Part shown: one piece after another, positions 37,165 through 40,979 of the stretch
Position numbering within the stretch: position 1 is the stretch's first letter
How the letters are laid out: every line of letters starts with the position of its first letter
Assembly: GCA_027487945.1 (NCBI GenBank)
Contig: JAIYCQ010000049.1
Location: forward strand, 1 to 40,979
DNA: 40,979 nucleotides
Reading direction: 5' to 3'
Source: Caulobacteraceae bacterium
Lineage (GTDB): Bacteria > Pseudomonadota > Alphaproteobacteria > Caulobacterales > Caulobacteraceae
Notes under the pieces: model-generated
What the model saw: only the letters and a program-made list of their open reading frames with translations
Told to the model about the DNA's origin: nothing
The model's database searches: none
Made by a program: the position numbers and the translations under genes

Positions 37165-38277
37165 CTAGGCCGCCACCGGAGCCTCCGCCCGCTCACGCCC
37201 CTTCAGCCGGGGCGTCAGCCACTTCTGGATCGGATCATCGATCAGGCGGTGGAACAGGGCTGCGGCGATCAGGGCGGCGGGGATGGCGGCGGCCCAGATC
37301 GTCCAGTCCAGCCACAGCGGCAGGTCGACGGCGCCGCGCAGGGCGCCCAGGGCGCCGAACCAGACCAGGCCGGTCAGCGAATGGGTGATGAACAGGGCGA
37401 AGGACAGCTTGGCGCCCTGCTCGATCAGCGACGACGGCTGCGCCACCGGCAGGCGGCCGAAGGACATCACGATCGCGGCGATGGCCACGATGCTGGGCAG
37501 GTCGAAGCGGCCGAAGACCTGCAGCAGCGCCAGCACCCCCAGCGACAGCACGGCCATGACCCGCGCCACCCCGACCGACGGCCGCCCCTGCTCGACCACC
37601 CGGGCGATGCAGACGCCCAGCAGGAACAGCGGCGCGGCCCGCACGACGCCGAGGTGGAAGTTCAGATCGTAGATGGGGTGGTTCAGCAGCGCCACGCAGA
37701 GCAGATCGCCGATGATGACGCTGAGCAGGCCCAGCGACAGCAGGGCCGAGGTGCTTTTCAGCCGGCTGATCCACAACCAGGCCAGGGGGAAGGCGGCGTA
37801 GCAGACCAGCAGCGCCGACAGCGACCAGCTCTGGTGGTTCCAGCCGCCGCCGCCCTCGAGGCCCCAGGCCTGGACCATCAGAATCTGCATCAGCATCGCC
37901 GAGGCGGTGAAGTTCTCCGGGTTGTCGGGGTGGAAGCCGACCGCGGTGGCGGCGGCCACCACCATGGCCAGCCCGGCCAGCACGACCAGCTGGCCCGGCC
38001 AGATCCGCGCCAGCCGCTTGCCCAGGAAGCTGAACGGCCCGACCCGTCCGCCCAGGATCTGCGCCCCGTAGGCGCGGCCGAGCACGAAGCCCGACAGGAT
38101 CAGGAAGAAGTCCGTGGCGAGGTATCCGCGGGCGAACACCGGGTGCAGCGCCTCGAGCGCCACCGGCGCCTCGGTCCCGAAATGGTAGAGCACGATCAGC
38201 ATCGCGGCCATGAACCGCAGGGCATCGAGCGCGCCGCCGCGTCCCGCCGGGCCGGCCGGCGTCATGGATTGGGACAT
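37165..38277 (-). CDS. Acyltransferase family 3 membrane protein (OatA/Exo-type)
   Basis: 370 aa from ATG 38277. Ten or so membrane helices. The acyltransferase-3 signatures are GALDALRFMAAMLIVLYHFG with the catalytic His, FARGYLATDFFLILSGFVLGRAYG, and FLGKRLARIWPGQLVVLAG. Later features include WSLSALLVCYAAFPLAWLW, FALFITHSLTGLVWFG and a final RLIDDPIQKWLTPRLKGR typical of the family C-terminus. It transfers acyl groups from a donor to surface sugars or lipids; acceptor unknown. A very long upstream extension in frame is rejected as it lies across the divergent promoter region. Divergent from the dioxygenase gene. Confidence 0.92.
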   Translation of the reverse strand: MSQSMTPAGPAGRGGALDALRFMAAMLIVLYHFGTEAPVALEALHPVFARGYLATDFFLILSGFVLGRAYGAQILGGRVGPFSFLGKRLARIWPGQLVVLAGLAMVVAAATAVGFHPDNPENFTASAMLMQILMVQAWGLEGGGGWNHQSWSLSALLVCYAAFPLAWLWISRLKSTSALLSLGLLSVIIGDLLCVALLNHPIYDLNFHLGVVRAAPLFLLGVCIARVVEQGRPSVGVARVMAVLSLGVLALLQVFGRFDLPSIVAIAAIVMSFGRLPVAQPSSLIEQGAKLSFALFITHSLTGLVWFGALGALRGAVDLPLWLDWTIWAAAIPAALIAAALFHRLIDDPIQKWLTPRLKGRERAEAPVAA

Positions 38278-38383
38278 CTCTCGCGTCACAGGCGACTCTC
38301 CGAACTGTTCGGAGGGGGCTTTGCAATCGAGGGACCGACCCCTATCTGTAACCGTGAATGTATCAGAAAGGATGTTTCCCTTG

Positions 38384-39160
38384 ATGACCGCCGCCCGCAT
38401 GCCCGTCCTGTTCCTCGGCCACGGCTCGCCGATGAACGCCATCGAGGACAACTCCTGGCGACGCAGCTGGGCGGAGGCGGCCCTGCGACTGCCGCGACCG
38501 AAGGCGATCCTCTGTGTCTCGGCCCACTGGGAGACGCGGGGCGCCTCGGCGGTCTCGGCCTCGCCCGCGCCGGAGACCATCCACGACTTCGGCGGCTTTC
38601 CGCAGGCGCTGTTCGACGTTCGCTACCCGGCGCCGGGCGATCCGGCCCTGGCCGCGCGGGTGGCCGAGCTGCTGACGCCTGACCCGGTGGTCCAGCATCC
38701 CACGCGCGGCCTCGACCACGGCGCCTGGAGCGTCCTGCTGCCCATGTACCCGGACGCCGATGTGCCGGTGGTGCAGCTCAGCCTCGACCGCGCGCGGCCG
38801 GCCGCCTGGCACCACGCGGCCGGTCGACGCCTGGCGGCGTTGCGCGACGAGGGGGTGCTGATCGTCGGCAGCGGCGACATCGTCCACAATCTGCGCGACG
38901 TCGACTTTCGCGGTGGCGGGACCCCGGCCTGGGCCCCACGATTCAACGCGACCGCCAAGGCGCTGATCGAGGCCCGCGACCACGGCCCGCTGATCGACTT
39001 CGAGGCCCTGGGACCGGACGCGGCGATGGCGATCAACAGCGCCGAACACTATCTGCCGTTGCTCTACGTCCTGGGCGCCGCCACGGCCGATGACGCCATC
39101 GGCTGGTTCAACGACGATGTCTTCGCGGGGATCTCGATGACGTCGGTGGTGATGGGTTAG
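38384..39160 (+). CDS. LigB/DODA-type extradiol aromatic dioxygenase (YgiD-like)
   Basis: 258 aa from ATG 38384; another ATG at 38372 with a poorly placed ribosome site is possible. LigB-superfamily motifs: PVLFLGHGSPMNAI (H13 metal ligand), ILCVSAHWETRG (H48), DHGAWSVLLPMYPDADVPVVQLSLD (H112), ALRDEGVLIVGSGDIVHNLRDVDF and AEHYLPLLYVLGAA (further His). These Fe/Zn enzymes open catechol or DOPA rings; YgiD in E. coli acts on L-DOPA. Substrate here unknown. No aromatic catabolism operon is adjacent, so a house-keeping or detoxifying role is as likely. Confidence 0.93.
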   Translation: MTAARMPVLFLGHGSPMNAIEDNSWRRSWAEAALRLPRPKAILCVSAHWETRGASAVSASPAPETIHDFGGFPQALFDVRYPAPGDPALAARVAELLTPDPVVQHPTRGLDHGAWSVLLPMYPDADVPVVQLSLDRARPAAWHHAAGRRLAALRDEGVLIVGSGDIVHNLRDVDFRGGGTPAWAPRFNATAKALIEARDHGPLIDFEALGPDAAMAINSAEHYLPLLYVLGAATADDAIGWFNDDVFAGISMTSVVMG

Positions 39161-39166
39161 GCGCCG

Positions 39167-39865
39167 CTAGCCCACCGCGGCCGTCATGCGCGCCGCCGCC
39201 GTTTTTGCGGCGGTGACCCGCGTATCCATCATCGTGGCGTTGAAGGCCTGGATGCGGGCCAGCACCTCGGGCGGGGCGGTCTCCGGCCGACCGGCGTTGA
39301 ACGGCGGCGCCGGAGCGTACTCCAGCGCCAGCTGCAGGCCCTGGGCGTAGTCGTCACCCGCGATCTCGGCGACCAGGGTCAGGGCGAAGTCGATGCCCGC
39401 CGTCACCCCGCCGCCGGTGACGTAGCGCCCGTCGCGCACCACCCGGGCGGGGTCGGGGATCGCGCCGAACAGCGCCAGCTGGTCGCGCCAGGCCCAGTGG
39501 CAGGCCGCCCGTCGCCCCGTCAGAAGCCCTGCCGCCGCCAGGATCAGCGAGCCGGTGCAGACGCTGGTCACCCAGGTCGCACCCTCCGCCAACCGGCGGA
39601 TCTGGGCCATGAAGGTCTCGTCCAGCATGGCCTCGGCCGTGCCGAACCCGCCCGGCACGCAGAGGATGTCGCAGCGCTCGATGTCGGAATAGGGTGTCAG
39701 CCCGGCGAAGGTCAGGCCGTCGGCCTCCATCTGGCCGCCCTCGACGCTGGCCACCGTCACCCTGGCGCCCGGCAGACGCTGCAGCAGCTGGTGCGGGCCG
39801 GTGAAGTCCAGGTGGGTGACGCCCGGATAGAGGGCGAAGACGATATGGATCTGCGGCGCGGGCAT
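39167..39865 (-). CDS. DJ-1/PfpI-family protein (isonitrile hydratase-like)
   Basis: 232 aa from ATG 39865 with AGGAGG upstream. Fold motifs: IHIVFALYPGVTHLDFTGPHQLL, DILCVPGGFGTAEAM, WVTSVCTGSLILAAAGLLTGRRAACHWAWRD (nucleophile Cys in VCTGS, with His after) and GGGVTAGIDFALTLVAEIAG. This order and motif set match isonitrile hydratase InhA and related enzymes. Isocyanide hydration is possible but the substrate is not proven. Divergent from an AraC-type regulator of the GlxA family, which carries the same kind of domain. Confidence 0.92.
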   Translation of the reverse strand: MPAPQIHIVFALYPGVTHLDFTGPHQLLQRLPGARVTVASVEGGQMEADGLTFAGLTPYSDIERCDILCVPGGFGTAEAMLDETFMAQIRRLAEGATWVTSVCTGSLILAAAGLLTGRRAACHWAWRDQLALFGAIPDPARVVRDGRYVTGGGVTAGIDFALTLVAEIAGDDYAQGLQLALEYAPAPPFNAGRPETAPPEVLARIQAFNATMMDTRVTAAKTAAARMTAAVG

Positions 39866-39879
39866 GGGGAGGCCTCCTG

Positions 39880-39909
39880 TTGACGGCCGCAGCATCTCAG
39901 GCCTAGGGT
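39880..39909 (+). promoter_or_regulatory. Candidate promoter of the GlxA-type regulator
   Basis: TTGACGG (39880-39886) equals the Caulobacter -35 consensus; a TAGGGT at 39904-39909 lies 18 nt after the TTGACG hexamer but is a poor -10. The gap to the divergent gene is 79 bp, so the site would also sit near the start of the PfpI gene. Confidence 0.35.
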
Positions 39910-39944
39910 CTGGCGTAAATGACAAGCTTCCCTCGTTTTCCGCC

Positions 39945-40886
39945 ATGCGCACCGTCGGCGTTCTGATCTTCCCGGATTTCCAGATCCTCGACGTCGCGGG
40001 GCCCGTGGCGGCGTTCGAGATCGCCGCGCGGTATGTGCCCGGGGCCTACGAGATCAGCATCCTGGCCAGGGATGGCGGCCTGGTCGCCAGCTCCAGCGGC
40101 GCGCGGATGTACGCGGAGGCCATCGCCGACGCGCCCAGGCTCGACACCCTGATGATCTCCGGCGGCGAGGGCACGCGGACCCCGGCCATCTGCGAGGCGA
40201 CGCTGGACTTCGTGCGCGGCTGCGCGGGCACGGCCCGGCGGATCAGCAGCGTCTGCTCGGGCGCCTATGTGCTGGCCCAGGCCGGGCTGCTCGACGGCCG
40301 CCGCGCCACCACCCACTGGAACCGCTCCGCCGACTTCGCGCGCCGCTATCCCCGGGTGCGGCTGGAGCCTGACCGCATCTATGTCCGGGACGGCGAGGTC
40401 TGGACCAGCGCCGGCATCACCGCCGGCATCGACCTGGCCCTGGCCATGATCGCGTCCGACCTCGGCGAGGACATCGCCCGCAAGACCGCCCAGCAGCTTG
40501 TCGTCTACCACCGCCGGCCCGGCGGCCAGTCGCAGTTCTCAGCCCTTCTGGAGCTCGACGCGGGCGCCCGTTTCGACGGCCTTCTGGCCTGGACGCGCGA
40601 GAACCTGCGCGAGCCGCTGACCGTTGAGCAGCTGGCCGGTCGCGCCGGCATGAGCCCCCGCAACTTCGCCCGCGCCTTCGCCGCGGCCTGCGGGACCACC
40701 CCCGCCAAGGCCGTCGAGCGCCTGCGCGTCGAGGCCGCCCGCGCCCTGCTCGACGCCCAGCCGCTGCAGGTCGAGGATGTGGCGCTGGAGACCGGATTCG
40801 GCGACGCCGAGCGCATGCGACGAGCCTTCATCCGCGCCTTCGGCCAGCCGCCGCAGGCGCTGCGGCGCGGAGCGAAGGCGGCGTGA
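39945..40886 (+). CDS. GlxA-family transcriptional regulator (DJ-1/PfpI plus AraC HTH)
   Basis: 313 aa. The N-terminal DJ-1/PfpI-like sensor (about 1-185) has VGVLIFPDFQILDVAGPVAAFEIA, DTLMISGGEG, RRISSVCSGAYVLAQAGLLDGRRATTHW and SAGITAGIDLALAMIASDLGE. A C-terminal AraC DNA-binding domain (about 215-313) has two HTH units: REPLTVEQLAGRAGMSPRNFARAF and QVEDVALETGFGDAERMRRAFIRAFG, followed by PPQALR. Start ATG 39945 lacks a clear ribosome site. It reads away from a PfpI enzyme gene, and likely controls it; that is context inference. Confidence 0.93.
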   Translation: MRTVGVLIFPDFQILDVAGPVAAFEIAARYVPGAYEISILARDGGLVASSSGARMYAEAIADAPRLDTLMISGGEGTRTPAICEATLDFVRGCAGTARRISSVCSGAYVLAQAGLLDGRRATTHWNRSADFARRYPRVRLEPDRIYVRDGEVWTSAGITAGIDLALAMIASDLGEDIARKTAQQLVVYHRRPGGQSQFSALLELDAGARFDGLLAWTRENLREPLTVEQLAGRAGMSPRNFARAFAAACGTTPAKAVERLRVEAARALLDAQPLQVEDVALETGFGDAERMRRAFIRAFGQPPQALRRGAKAA

Positions 40887-40888
40887 CG

Positions 40889-40979
40889 TTTCTCTCCCGT
40901 TCGGGAGAGGGGGACGGTAGCCCCTTCACCGCACTTGGCTGACGCTACGCGAGGGGCGTAAGGGGTTTTCAGGGAGAGA
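40889..40979. repeat. Terminal repeat-like segment (GGGAGAG family), runs to window edge
   Basis: CTCTCCCGTTCGGGAGAG opens a hairpin, and the segment ends GTTTTCAGGGAGAGA at the window edge. The internal CCCCTTCACC and AAGGGG complement each other. Such segments are common dispersed repeats in Caulobacterales as I recall, but only one copy is in view, so repeat status is inferred. Confidence 0.45.

Noticed and set aside
38278..38580. 101-residue N-terminal extension of the acyltransferase
   Set aside because: It would run through the divergent promoter region and into the dioxygenase gene, and has no family similarity.
37249..38682. 477-codon plus-strand frame opposite the acyltransferase
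   Set aside because: Gln/His/Arg-rich shadow of a GC-rich membrane gene; no ribosome site or domain.

Overview
This 41 kb window looks like core chromosome of a GC-rich alphaproteobacterium of the order Caulobacterales (Caulobacter/Phenylobacterium-like). The evidence is: strong GC bias at codon position three; a DnaG primase whose N-terminal zinc-finger ligands are replaced; an RpoD with the long alphaproteobacterial insertion; an MCP signalling tip of the Caulobacter type ([14 protein letters not shown]); and CtrA-like TTAA-N7-TTAA boxes. The genus is inferred, not proven. I see no phage, plasmid, IS, CRISPR, rRNA or tRNA.

Layout. 1-3527 (minus): the rpoD-dnaG part of the macromolecular synthesis operon; rpoD runs off the left edge. 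3690-5579 (minus): a compact stress module of a membrane protein, an AhpD-like CMD protein and an ECF41 sigma factor, preceded by an exact match to the ECF41 promoter, so probably self-activated. 5641-8604 (minus): a lipoprotein of the N-acyl-D-amino-acid deacylase family with altered metal ligands, a HAD hydrolase and a DUF1272 protein. 8698-15300: carA and carB, separated by a patatin-like lipoprotein and a minus-strand membrane-protein/XRE-regulator pair whose promoter overlaps a palindrome. 15597-18100: a secreted protein, then a small membrane protein translationally coupled to a six-helix chemoreceptor, with CtrA-like boxes upstream. 18164-23250: GST, AmtB, an SDR, GNAT, an EamA transporter and a membrane protein. 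23422-28280: greA, an ELM1-family protein, two secreted proteins, pseG and a second SDR. 28402-29791 (minus): pseI and a glycine-rich protein. 29853-31363: trxB and a GNAT. 31413-33094 (minus): a SleB-type cell-wall hydrolase and Dps. 33386-37045: the NAD operon nadA, a 67-aa ORF, nadB and nadC, with a set of palindromes before nadA. 37165-40886: an acyltransferase, a LigB-type dioxygenase, and a divergent DJ-1/PfpI enzyme and GlxA-type regulator.

Working together: carA and carB form carbamoyl phosphate synthetase; nadA, nadB and nadC make nicotinate mononucleotide from aspartate; pseG and pseI are consecutive steps of pseudaminic-type nonulosonic acid synthesis (probably flagellin or surface glycosylation); the ECF41 trio is a regulatory unit. 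Intergenic spaces carry several families of dispersed palindromic (REP-like) repeats, mostly next to gene 3' ends.

No clearly new multi-gene system is evident. The most promising leads are the architecture upstream of nadA, the three-gene ECF41 module with its promoter, the XRE/membrane-protein pair, the CtrA-like sites near the chemoreceptor, and the roughly 110-bp palindromic repeat family.
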